DNA of 64,000 bases, from positions 62,001-126,000 of the forward strand of contig NZ_JADIKI010000023.1 in NCBI RefSeq assembly GCF_044904605.1, given 5' to 3'. The DNA comes from Dyella_B humi. Its GTDB lineage: Bacteria > Pseudomonadota > Gammaproteobacteria > Xanthomonadales > Rhodanobacteraceae. The translations under genes were made by a program, and so were the position numbers. The notes under the pieces were generated by a model. It did no database searches and was not told the DNA's origin. It worked only from the letters and a program-made list of their open reading frames with translations. This document shows positions 17,541 to 25,421 of this stretch, piece by piece. Numbering within the stretch: position 1 is the first letter of the stretch; each line of letters starts with the position of its first letter.

Positions 17541-18784
17541 CGGTCCTGTCCCAGTCGGATGCCCGCGAATTGCCAACGGGCATGGGGCGGAAAAAAATTA
17601 CGATAACTGGCGCGGATGTGGTCGCGCGGCGTCGCACACGAGCCGCCGCGCAGCACCCATTGGCCATTCATGAACTTGCCGTTGTATTCGCCCAGCGCGC
17701 CCGGCAAAGGTTTGAAGCCGGGATAGCTGACGTAAGGCGAGGCGGTCCATTCCCACGCATCGCCATACATCTGCAGTAGGCCATCGCCTACCGGCACGGC
17801 GCAGGGGTGGAAGTGCTGGCTCTCCTGGAAATTGCCGTGCGCCGGCAGTCGCGTCGCGGCATCTTCCCACTCCGCTTCGGTAGGCAAGCGCGCGCCGGCC
17901 CAGCGCGAGAACGCATCTGCTTCGAAGTAACTGATATGGCAGACCGGCGCGTGCGGATCCAATGCCCGAACGCCAGCGAGCGTGAATTCGCTGGCCAGGT
18001 CTTCCTGCCAGTACAGCGGCCGTTGCCAGCCCTCGCACTGCACTCTTGCCCAACCGTCGGAGAGCCAAAGCCCTGCTTCCTGGTAACCGCCGTCGCGGAC
18101 GAAGGCGAGGTATTCGTCGTTGGTGACCAGGCGATTGGCGAGCGCATGCGCGGACAACCACGTCGTATGGCGCGGCGTTTCATTGTCGTAGGCAAAACCG
18201 TCGCCTTCGTGACCGATGTCGACCGGCCCTTGCCGCCCGGGAAGAAAGCGCATCGACGAGGTACGGCTTTCGCCCGCTGCCGGCCCTTGGCGATATGCCG
18301 GCTTCAGCGGATTGCACCAGAGCGCGTGTTTGATGTCGGTAAGCAGCAGCTCCTGGTGTTGTTGTTCGTGCTGCAGGCCCAGTTCGATCCTGGCCGTCAG
18401 CGCGGCATCGACGCCACGCGCCAGGTGCTCGCCGATCGCTTCGTCGATGCGCGCGCGGTAGTCGCGGATCTCGTCGAGTGGCGGCCGCGACAATAGACCG
18501 CGCTGCGGTCGCGCATGCATCGGCCCTACCGATTCGTAGTAGGAATTAAACAGGTAATGCCACTCAGGATTCGGCGATCGGTAGGCTGGGTCGTGACCCA
18601 GCACGAACTGCTCAAAGAACCAGGTGGTATGGGCCAAGTGCCATTTGCCCGGACTGGCATCGGGCATCGACTGCACCTGCAGGTCTTCGCCGCTCAGCCC
18701 CGCGCACAGCGCAAGCGTCTGCCGGCGGATACGCATGAACCGCGCAAGGACGTCCTCGGTATATACGAATGCAGAGACACTCAT
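17537..18784 (-). CDS. egtB: Ergothioneine biosynthesis sulfoxide synthase EgtB
   Basis: The protein has 415 residues. The N-terminal DinB-like domain carries H49/H52 (KWHLAHTTWFF) and the iron motif HX3HXE at H139, H143, E145 (HEQQHQE). From about residue 185 the formylglycine-generating-enzyme-like domain follows, ending with EWTASPY and WVLRGGSCATPRDHIRASYRNFF. EgtB is an iron enzyme that joins hercynine to cysteine or gamma-glutamylcysteine with oxygen. It is the first gene of the operon; no egtA, egtC or egtE lies nearby, so the sulfur donor and the final lyase must come from elsewhere. Confidence 0.95.
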   Translation of the reverse strand: MSVSAFVYTEDVLARFMRIRRQTLALCAGLSGEDLQVQSMPDASPGKWHLAHTTWFFEQFVLGHDPAYRSPNPEWHYLFNSYYESVGPMHARPQRGLLSRPPLDEIRDYRARIDEAIGEHLARGVDAALTARIELGLQHEQQHQELLLTDIKHALWCNPLKPAYRQGPAAGESRTSSMRFLPGRQGPVDIGHEGDGFAYDNETPRHTTWLSAHALANRLVTNDEYLAFVRDGGYQEAGLWLSDGWARVQCEGWQRPLYWQEDLASEFTLAGVRALDPHAPVCHISYFEADAFSRWAGARLPTEAEWEDAATRLPAHGNFQESQHFHPCAVPVGDGLLQMYGDAWEWTASPYVSYPGFKPLPGALGEYNGKFMNGQWVLRGGSCATPRDHIRASYRNFFPPHARWQFAGIRLGQDR

Positions 18785-18955
18785 GGCGCAGGCTCGGCAG
18801 GAACGGACTTGCTGCGAGACACCTTGTGGAGCGCGAGACAGCGGACGATCATACAGCCACCATGCCGCAGGCGTTGTTCACATTTTGTGATATGCGTATG
18901 GCGGGAATATGGCGAAGGCAATCCCATACTCAACACAGCCTTGAGGTGACTTTCC

Positions 18956-19399
18956 ATGAAAACTGTCATTTCTGCAGCGCTGGCCTTTACTCTTGCAGCA
19001 ACCGCACTATCTGCGTTCGCGCAATCAGCGCCTGCACGTAACTCCTTGCCGTATAAGGACTGCATTCGCCTTGACCAGATCAACGAGTGGCACGTGGTCG
19101 ACCCGCAAACCGTGATCGTGCGCACCGGACCGTATCAGCGTTATCTGGTGAAATTAAAGGCAAGCTGCGACAAATTGGGCATCGGCAATCCGGGCGTGCA
19201 GTTCGTGCCGAGCGAGGCGGACAAAGCCAGTGCGCCACTTCGTATCTGTGGCGGTGTCGGAGAAAAGGTGCGATCGAAAATTCAACCACCTTGCGCGATC
19301 GACTCGGTCAGCCTGATCGACCAAGCCGCGTTCGATGGTTACCGTGCCAAGGCGCTGCATCACAGCGTGAGAACGCAGCAGCCCAGCAAAAATCCTTGA
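18956..19399 (+). CDS. DUF6491-like exported protein
   Basis: The protein has 147 residues. A signal peptide ends near ALSAFAQSA. The mature part holds four cysteines (DCIRLDQINEWHVVDPQTVIVRTGP, SCDKLG, RICG, PPCAID), probably two disulfides in the periplasm. The CIRxxxINxWxVVDxQxVIV pattern is that of a small xanthomonad family of unknown function. A strong terminator follows directly. The gene is divergent from egtB. Confidence 0.78.
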   Translation: MKTVISAALAFTLAATALSAFAQSAPARNSLPYKDCIRLDQINEWHVVDPQTVIVRTGPYQRYLVKLKASCDKLGIGNPGVQFVPSEADKASAPLRICGGVGEKVRSKIQPPCAIDSVSLIDQAAFDGYRAKALHHSVRTQQPSKNP

Positions 19400-19408
19400 G
19401 GCGCACAT

Positions 19409-19441
19409 AAAAAAAGAGCCCGGCCATGCCGGGCTCTTTTT
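19409..19441. terminator. Bidirectional intrinsic terminator
   Basis: AAAGAGCCCGGC, loop CAT, GCCGGGCTCTTT is a perfect stem with A-tract on the left and T-tract on the right. It sits between the convergent DUF6491-like gene (stop 19399) and the Gly/Tyr-rich gene (stop 19456) and serves both strands. Confidence 0.93.
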
Positions 19442-19455
19442 GAATCAAGCTGCAA

Positions 19456-19851
19456 TCAGTAAGCCGGACCGATGTAGCGCGTCTGGTACGGATCGTTCGT
19501 GATCACCGTGGTGGTCACTACCGGCGGCGGGGCGCCCTGATAGACCACTGTGCCCGGGGCGTACACCACGGTCGGCGGCGGCGCGTAATACACCGGCGGA
19601 CCAGCCACAGCGCCGGCAACCAAACCAGCTACCGCACCGCCGACGATCGCGCCGGCAATCCAGCGTCCACCGCTCCAGTAACCACCACCGCGATAGCAGC
19701 AGCCACCACGGTAATAGCCACCGTGATATCCGTAACCACCATGCCAACCCGGGCCACCCCAAGGATGCGCCGATGCGCCGACCGGCACAGCCGCAACACC
19801 GGCAATCGCCAGGCCCAGCGCAACCATCTTGCCGACACTACGTTTGAACAT
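19456..19851 (-). CDS. Exported Gly/Tyr/His-rich small protein
   Basis: The protein has 131 residues. A signal peptide ends near GASAH. The first 40 mature residues are repeats of HGGYG/YRGG with a CC pair (GGCCYRGG), then a hydrophobic Gly/Ala zipper (AGAIVGGAVAGLVAGAVAG), then a Pro/Val/Tyr tail. The glycine zipper resembles outer-membrane or membrane-inserting small proteins. Function is unknown; metal binding by the His/Cys-rich part is possible but only inferred. A good GGAGG-like site lies before the start. Confidence 0.78.
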   Translation of the reverse strand: MFKRSVGKMVALGLAIAGVAAVPVGASAHPWGGPGWHGGYGYHGGYYRGGCCYRGGGYWSGGRWIAGAIVGGAVAGLVAGAVAGPPVYYAPPPTVVYAPGTVVYQGAPPPVVTTTVITNDPYQTRYIGPAY

Positions 19852-19915
19852 GACACACCTCCGTCAGTACGGCGTGAATGGTGGTCCTCGAGCGCTTAAT
19901 CTGTACTGAAGGGTT

Positions 19916-22102
19916 TCATTTCTTAATCCGGGCGTGATCCCAGGGATTTACTTGAACCTCAGCCGCATGCGGACGTAGCAGCCAGCAGTCGTGAATATTT
20001 GCGCGCCGCGTAAAATCAAACGGAATGCTGCCCGCACCCCAGTTCTCGATGGTGAGTTGCGATTCGAGTGCTTCGCGATCGAGCGAGAAGCGGCGAAAGT
20101 TGTTTGAAAATAGGATCACGCCATCGTGCGTGAGCCGATCCGCGCACGCCAGCAGCAGCTTCACGTGATCGCGTTGCACGTCGAAATCCTCGGCGCGCTT
20201 GGAGTTGGAAAAGGTCGGCGGATCGACATAGATCAAGCCATAGCGCTCACGCGCGTGCTTGAGAAAACTGGCAGCATCCTCTTGCACCAGTCGATGTTTT
20301 TCGCCGCTGAATCCGTTCAACGCAAGATTGCGCGAGGCCCATTCCAGGTACGTGCCCGACAGGTCGACACTGGTGGTATCGCGCGCACCGCCCGCGGCGG
20401 CATAGACGCTGGCGGTCGCGGTATAGGCGAATAGATTGAGAAAACGCCTGCCAGAAGCCAGCTCGCGCACTTTGGCGCGCACCAGCCGGTGATCGAGAAA
20501 CAGGCCGGTATCCAGGTAATCGTAGAGATTGACCAGAAACGTCAGGCCACCTTCTTCCACTTCGATGAATTCGCCGCGCTGATCGAACTGACCATACTTG
20601 GAACCACCCTTGCCGCGCTCGCGCGTCTTGACGGCGATGCGCGCGCGCGGCGTGTCGAACACTTCGCTGGCCACACGCGCGATCTCTCGCATGCGCGTGC
20701 GCGCCACATCCACCGGCACATCGGCCGGCGCGCGATATTCCTGGATATGCAAATGCGTGGCGTCGGATGTATCGGCGTATACGTCAATGGCGGCGACGTA
20801 TTCCGGTAGATCCTGATCGTACGCACGCCATGCATGGATGCCTTCGCGTTCCAATCGCTTGCGCAGATGCTTGAGATTTTTCTCCAGCCGGTTCTTTAGC
20901 ATTTGCGCGCCGGGCGAGAGCGGCGGCTTTTCGCGTGGTGTTTCATCGCGCGGATGCAGTTCGAAGATCAACAGCACCGTTTCCAGAGCACCGTTGTAGA
21001 GCGCGTATTTCTTTTCCGCGCGCAGGGTAGTGGCGCGCCCAAGTTCCGCATCGCCTGCTAGCACGGCTGCGCGCCAACCAGTGAAGTGGTCGCGCAGGGT
21101 TTCGCCTAGAGCGCGATAAAGCTTGGGCAGGGTTTCGCGTTCGCCCAGCCGTTCGCCGTAAGGCGGATTGGTGATCACCAGGCCGTGCGTGAAGCCAGCC
21201 GGTGGCCGTACGTGCTGTGCGTCGTGCTTGTCCAGCGTGAAGAAGCCGGCAACACCGGCTTCCTGCGCATTGCGCTTGGCCATCTGCACCATGCGCGGAT
21301 CCGAGTCGGAACCGAAGAAGCAACTGCGCAGCGCTGGCAAGCCGGCTTCCGCGCGACTGTTCGCTTCGTCGAGCAGGTTGCGCCACAAGGCAATGTCATG
21401 CTGCTTCCAACCAAGGAAGCCGTAATAGTCGCGACGCAAACCCGGCGCGACATCCGCCACCATCAGCGCGCCTTCAATCAGCAAGGTGCCCGAGCCACAC
21501 ATCGGATCGAGCAAGGCGCCGCCTTGCGCATAGCCCGCCGGCCAGCCTGCGCGTAGCAGCATGGCCGCGGCGAGGTTTTCCTTCAGCGGTGCTTCGCCCT
21601 GGGTTTGCCGCCAGCCACGGCGATGCAGCGGCGCACCGGCCAGATCGATCGACACGGTGGCACGATCCCGGCGCAGGTGCAGGTTGATGCGCACATCAGG
21701 CTCTTCCGTATCAACGTCCGGACGCTTCTGATCGCGCTGACGGAACTGATCGACCACCGCATCCTTCACGCGCTGCGCCAGGTACTGACTGTGCGTGAGC
21801 TTGCTTTGCGACGTGTTGGCATCCACCGCCAGCGTGGCGTTTGGTGCCAGATGTTCCGACCAGTCGATCGATTGCACGCCCGCGTATAACGCATCGTCGG
21901 TCGCGGCATCGAATTCGGCGATAGGCAGCAGAACGCGACTGGCCAGGCGCGACCACAGGCAGGCGCGATAGGCCGTTTCCAGGTCACCGGAAAAACGCAC
22001 TCCTGCCAGCATCTCGTGCACGTCGGTGGCGTCCAGCGACATCAACTCATCGCGCAACAGGTATTCGAGCCCTTTCGGGCAGCTTGCAAAGAACTGCTTC
22101 AA
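19916..22102 (-). CDS. rlmL: Bifunctional 23S rRNA methyltransferase RlmKL
   Basis: The protein has 728 residues, the usual size of the fused enzyme. Residues about 1-380 are RlmL: THUMP domain, then DPMCGSGTLLIEGAL and the NPPYGERL motif for guanine N2 methylation at G2445. Residues about 400-728 are RlmK: LNLFAYTATASVYAAAGGA for SAM binding and YVDPPTFSNSK, which methylates G2069 at N7. FFASCPKGLEYLLRDEL is the expected N-terminus. The start overlaps the stop of the hydrolase gene upstream (ATGA, 22099-22102), indicating coupled translation. Confidence 0.97.
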   Translation of the reverse strand: MKQFFASCPKGLEYLLRDELMSLDATDVHEMLAGVRFSGDLETAYRACLWSRLASRVLLPIAEFDAATDDALYAGVQSIDWSEHLAPNATLAVDANTSQSKLTHSQYLAQRVKDAVVDQFRQRDQKRPDVDTEEPDVRINLHLRRDRATVSIDLAGAPLHRRGWRQTQGEAPLKENLAAAMLLRAGWPAGYAQGGALLDPMCGSGTLLIEGALMVADVAPGLRRDYYGFLGWKQHDIALWRNLLDEANSRAEAGLPALRSCFFGSDSDPRMVQMAKRNAQEAGVAGFFTLDKHDAQHVRPPAGFTHGLVITNPPYGERLGERETLPKLYRALGETLRDHFTGWRAAVLAGDAELGRATTLRAEKKYALYNGALETVLLIFELHPRDETPREKPPLSPGAQMLKNRLEKNLKHLRKRLEREGIHAWRAYDQDLPEYVAAIDVYADTSDATHLHIQEYRAPADVPVDVARTRMREIARVASEVFDTPRARIAVKTRERGKGGSKYGQFDQRGEFIEVEEGGLTFLVNLYDYLDTGLFLDHRLVRAKVRELASGRRFLNLFAYTATASVYAAAGGARDTTSVDLSGTYLEWASRNLALNGFSGEKHRLVQEDAASFLKHARERYGLIYVDPPTFSNSKRAEDFDVQRDHVKLLLACADRLTHDGVILFSNNFRRFSLDREALESQLTIENWGAGSIPFDFTRRANIHDCWLLRPHAAEVQVNPWDHARIKK

Positions 22103-22626
22103 CGTTGTTTCGCCAGCTGTTCCAAAAAGAATCCGAACTGCCGGCCGATGGCATCGACGTGCTCGCTCAGGCGGTGATCGTCATTCACGATCAGCAGCGG
22201 TAGTTCACGACGGCCTGCAAATTCGTAGATCTCATCCAGCGGACAAACTTCGTCGCGCCAGCCATGGATCAACAGCGTCGACACATCCAGGCGCACATCG
22301 AACGCCAGGTCGTGGCCCGGAATCAGCGCCGGCGTGGCCAGCAGAAACAGGCCCGCCACTGGCAACTCCAGCGAAGCCTGGCCGGAAACGAACGCGCCCA
22401 TGCTGGAGCCGACCAGCACCGGCGGCGCGGCGCACGCGGCGATGCGCTGATGCAGGCGGGCGATACGCGGTTCGACCGAGCCGGCATGGCCCAGCTTGTC
22501 GTCCTCGCGATAATCCGGCCGCTCTGTGCTCCAGCCCATCGATTCGGCGATTTTCGCCAGCGCGCTGACCTTGGTGGCATCCGGACCTGTATCCGAGCCA
22601 TGGGAAAGTATGACGTGTCCGGGCAT
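22099..22626 (-). CDS. Small alpha/beta hydrolase
   Basis: The protein has 175 residues. GGAGG lies 5 nt before the ATG at 22626, which is preferred over the ATG at 22638. HVILSHGSDTGPDATKV is the oxyanion strand, VLVGSSMGAF the nucleophile elbow (GxSxG), LLIHGWRDEVCP and NDDHRLSEH supply the Asp and His. It resembles the YqiA-like/esterase group of about 180-200 residues. The overlap with rlmKL is probably an operon convenience; no functional link is evident. Confidence 0.85.
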   Translation of the reverse strand: MPGHVILSHGSDTGPDATKVSALAKIAESMGWSTERPDYREDDKLGHAGSVEPRIARLHQRIAACAAPPVLVGSSMGAFVSGQASLELPVAGLFLLATPALIPGHDLAFDVRLDVSTLLIHGWRDEVCPLDEIYEFAGRRELPLLIVNDDHRLSEHVDAIGRQFGFFLEQLAKQR

Positions 22627-22680
22627 GGCAGCCTCCATGTGTGCTCAGCGGGACGTGCATGATAGCCGTAGGTGCAGTCG

Positions 22681-22742
22681 GTAGGCTGGGATGACAATCT
22701 CAGCTGTCATCCCGAATGGCTGGGATTGCCATCCCAGCCTAC
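22681..22742. repeat. GTAGGCTGGG inverted repeat, copy 1
   Basis: Arms 22681-22699 and 22724-22742 (19 bp, one mismatch) flank a 24-bp loop. It fills the gap between the divergent hydrolase and amidase genes. A related element lies at 45214-45280. Confidence 0.8.
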
Positions 22743-22756
22743 GCCATACTGCGGTC

Positions 22757-23323
22757 ATGTCCATGTTGACCATCCACGACCAGCCCCTGCCCTACGTCGC
22801 CAAGCTACCGGAACGCCCGGCCAGCGCAGTGACGCTGGTGGTGATCCACTGCACCGAACTGCCCGACCTGGCGACGGCGCGCGAGTACGGCGAACGCGTG
22901 CTGTACGAAACCGGCACGGGCGCCAGTGGCCATTACTACATCGATCGCGATGGCTCGATCTACCGCTACGTGCCAGGTATCCGCGCGGCCAATCACGTGC
23001 GCGGTTACAACCCCCAATCGATCGGCATCGAGTTGGTGAACCACGGCCGCTATCCCGAGTGGTACGACTCGCATCGGCAGACCATGACCGAGCCGTACAC
23101 CGTCGCGCAGATCGCCGCACTACGCGCGCTGCTGGCGCAGTTGCGAACGGAATTCCCGAACCTGCGCGAAATAGCCGGCCACGAGGATCTGGATACCGCC
23201 CGCGTGCCAGCCAGCGACGATCCGAACCTGGAAGTGCCGCGCAAGCTCGACCCTGGTCCGCTGTTTCCATGGACGGACGTGTTGGCCGGAAGCGGTTTGC
23301 AGCGGATCGACACCCGTCACTAG
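22757..23323 (+). CDS. N-acetylmuramoyl-L-alanine amidase (Amidase_2, AmpD-like fold)
   Basis: About 188 residues from ATG 22757 (22763 also possible); earlier in-frame starts lie inside the repeat. TLVVIHCTELPDLATAREYGER carries the first zinc His, GHYYIDRDGSIYRYVPGIRAANHVRGYN the substrate loop and second His, and IAGHEDLDTAR the third ligand region. The enzyme cleaves the amide between MurNAc and the peptide. No signal peptide is visible, so it would act on cytoplasmic anhydro-muropeptides like AmpD, though PGRP-like and prophage versions share the fold. Confidence 0.87.
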   Translation: MSMLTIHDQPLPYVAKLPERPASAVTLVVIHCTELPDLATAREYGERVLYETGTGASGHYYIDRDGSIYRYVPGIRAANHVRGYNPQSIGIELVNHGRYPEWYDSHRQTMTEPYTVAQIAALRALLAQLRTEFPNLREIAGHEDLDTARVPASDDPNLEVPRKLDPGPLFPWTDVLAGSGLQRIDTRH

Positions 23324-23370
23324 AAACGCGCCGGCTATACTTTCCGCCATTTCGTTCAGGGGTTAGCCGC

Positions 23371-24237
23371 ATGCGGGAGACACACGTGCAGGAACTGGTT
23401 GAGCTGCTGCAGCTCGAACGACTGGAAGACAACCTCTTCCGCGGCCAGAGCCGCGACATCGGCACGCGCTTCGTGTTCGGTGGCCAGGTGCTGGGCCAGG
23501 CGCTGTCGGCGGCACAGCAGACGGTGGACCCGTCGCGCGAGGCGCATTCGCTGCACGCGTATTTCCTGCGTGCGGGGGATATCGACGCGCCAATCGTCTA
23601 CAGCGTGGAGCGCGCGCGCGATGGCGGTACGTTCTCGTCCCGCCGTGTGGTGGCGATCCAGCACGGCCAGCCCATCCTCAATGGCTCCATTTCGTTCCAG
23701 GTTCCGGAAAAAGGCGTAGAGCACCAGTCCGGCATGCCCGAAGTGCCGGAACCGGAAGACGTGGAGCCCATGCATCGCATACCGACCGAAGAGCTCGCCC
23801 GCCTGCCGGTGAAGCTGCAGCGCTGGCTAGGCAGCGACGGTCCGTTCGAATTCCGCCAGGTATGGCCGCGCGACGAGCTGCATCCGGCCAAACTCCCGCC
23901 GATCCAGCACATCTGGTTCCGGCTCACCGCACCGGTCAGCGACTCGGCCATCCTGCACCGCGCGCTGCTGGCCTACGCGTCGGATTTCCACCTGATCGGC
24001 ACGGCCACCCTGCCGCACGGCATTTCCTACCTCACGCCCAACCTGCAGATGGCCAGTCTCGATCACGCGCTGTGGTTCCACCGCCCGTTCCGGGTGGACG
24101 AATGGCTGCTGTATTCGTTCGACAGCCCCACCGCACAGGGTGCGCGCGGACTGGCGCGCGGGCAGATCTTCAGCCGCGACGGCCAACTGGTGGCCTCCAC
24201 CGCGCAGGAAGGCTTGATCCGGTTGCGTGACGAGTAA
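23371..24237 (+). CDS. tesB: Acyl-CoA thioesterase II TesB
   Basis: The protein has 288 residues, matching E. coli TesB (286). The ATG at 23371 follows CAGGGG. Double hotdog fold: FRGQSRDIGTRFVFGGQVLGQALSAAQQTV and LHAYFLRAGDIDAPIVYSVERARDGGTFSSRRVVAIQHG in the first half, LIGTATLPHGISYLTPNLQMASLDHALWFHRPF with the catalytic Asp in the second half, and GLARGQIFSRDGQLVASTAQEGLIR with the Gln at the end. It hydrolyses medium- and long-chain acyl-CoA. The stop is 9 nt before the next gene. Confidence 0.95.
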   Translation: MRETHVQELVELLQLERLEDNLFRGQSRDIGTRFVFGGQVLGQALSAAQQTVDPSREAHSLHAYFLRAGDIDAPIVYSVERARDGGTFSSRRVVAIQHGQPILNGSISFQVPEKGVEHQSGMPEVPEPEDVEPMHRIPTEELARLPVKLQRWLGSDGPFEFRQVWPRDELHPAKLPPIQHIWFRLTAPVSDSAILHRALLAYASDFHLIGTATLPHGISYLTPNLQMASLDHALWFHRPFRVDEWLLYSFDSPTAQGARGLARGQIFSRDGQLVASTAQEGLIRLRDE

Positions 24238-24246
24238 AATCGCCCC

Positions 24247-24645
24247 ATGCGACTTCTCTATACCTCTCCCCGGCAAGAAAACATCGATCGCGTGGCGGCC
24301 TTCATGGCCGAAAACGGCGTCGAGACGACCATCACCAACCGCTCCAACTGGAATCGACCCAGCTATCAGCGCTTCAGTTACTCCCAGCGCAGCGAAAACC
24401 GGGACAGCTGGCCCCAGGTCTGGGTGAGCAAGGCGGACGACTACACTCGGGCGCGCGAGCTGCTGCGCAAGCTCGGCATTGAGCCGGAAGTCCGTCACGC
24501 CGAGGAACTGAGGATTTCACGCGATCCCGTGGCCTCCTTGTATGTCCGCCGTGAACATACTGTCACCAGGGCGCGACGCATCGTGCTGCTGTCGATCCTG
24601 GGCGTGTTCATGGTGCTGGCGCTGCATTACCTCCACATCATTTAA
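24247..24645 (+). CDS. Small DUF2007-like protein with C-terminal membrane segment ('pathogenicity-like protein')
   Basis: The protein has 132 residues. The N-terminal half (RLLYTSPRQENIDRVAAFMAENGVETTITNRSNW) followed by PQVWVSKADDYTRARELL matches the putative signal-transducing DUF2007 fold, in which a small alpha/beta domain binds a ligand or protein. Residues about 112-130 (VLLSILGVFMVLALHYLHI) form a single membrane helix. It is conserved in xanthomonads next to tesB and bpt. The function is unknown. Confidence 0.78.
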   Translation: MRLLYTSPRQENIDRVAAFMAENGVETTITNRSNWNRPSYQRFSYSQRSENRDSWPQVWVSKADDYTRARELLRKLGIEPEVRHAEELRISRDPVASLYVRREHTVTRARRIVLLSILGVFMVLALHYLHII

Positions 24646-24694
24646 CTTTCAAAAACCTTGCCACGGCAGGCGGCGGCGGTCATAGAATCAGGCC

Positions 24695-25405
24695 ATGCGC
24701 TCCGACCACGTCCGCCTGTTCCAGACGCTGCCGCACGCCTGCGGTTATTACCCGGGGCGTACCGCACAGAATCTGGTGATCGATCCAGCTGCCCCGCAGC
24801 TGGATCGGCTGTATGGCGCGGCGCTGGATCATGGCTTCCGCCGCGCGGGCGGACACCTGTACTTTCCGCACTGCCCTAGCTGCCACGCATGCACGCCGTG
24901 CCGCATCGATGTGGCCAACTTCAAGCCGGACCGTTCGCAGCGCCGCTGCCTGAAACGCAACGACGACCTGATCGTGCGCGAGTGCATGGCCGGCTACAAC
25001 AGCGAGCGCCATGCGCTGTATTCGCGCTATCTGCGTACGCGCCACCCTGGCGGCGGCATGGACGAGGCCGAAGCCAGCGACTTCCGCCGCTTCCTCACCG
25101 CGCCATGGAGCCCCACGGTATTCCTGGAACTGCACAAGGGTGATCGCCTGCTCGCGGTGGCCGTAACGGACGTGTGTATCACCGGCATTTCAGCCGTCTA
25201 TACGTTCTACGATCCGGATGAACAGGATCGCAGCCTGGGCACCTTCGCCATCCTGCAGCAGATCGAGCTGGCGAAACGACGCGGCATTCCGTGGGTATAC
25301 CTGGGGTTCTGGATCGAAGGGCATCCGAAGATGGATTACAAGCGGCGCTTCAAGCCGTTGCAGGTGCGCACGGCGGAAGGTTGGGTGGCCTTGCGGCAGG
25401 GTTGA
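24695..25405 (+). CDS. bpt: Aspartate/glutamate leucyltransferase Bpt
   Basis: The protein has 236 residues, the normal family size. The N-terminal ATE domain has PHACGYYPGRTAQNLVIDP and the cysteine cluster CPSCHACTPCR; the C-terminal domain has NSERHALYSRYLRTRH, YTFYDPDEQDRSLGTFAILQQIELAKR, and the DYKRRFKPLQ end. Bpt transfers leucine to N-terminal Asp/Glu, making an N-degron for ClpS/ClpAP. The start ATG 24695 follows a weak AGG. Confidence 0.95.
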   Translation: MRSDHVRLFQTLPHACGYYPGRTAQNLVIDPAAPQLDRLYGAALDHGFRRAGGHLYFPHCPSCHACTPCRIDVANFKPDRSQRRCLKRNDDLIVRECMAGYNSERHALYSRYLRTRHPGGGMDEAEASDFRRFLTAPWSPTVFLELHKGDRLLAVAVTDVCITGISAVYTFYDPDEQDRSLGTFAILQQIELAKRRGIPWVYLGFWIEGHPKMDYKRRFKPLQVRTAEGWVALRQG

Positions 25406-25421
25406 CGGCCCCGGGGAGACA

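Noticed and set aside
18583..18606. GGTAGGCTGGGTCGTGACCCAG, like the GTAGGCTGGG repeat family
   Set aside because: It lies within the conserved coding sequence of egtB (HDPAYRSP region) and lacks the closing arm, so chance similarity is more likely.
22672..23370. A 233-residue N-terminal extension of TesB
   Set aside because: It is antisense or out of frame to the amidase gene and the repeat; the family-typical N-terminus begins at 23371.
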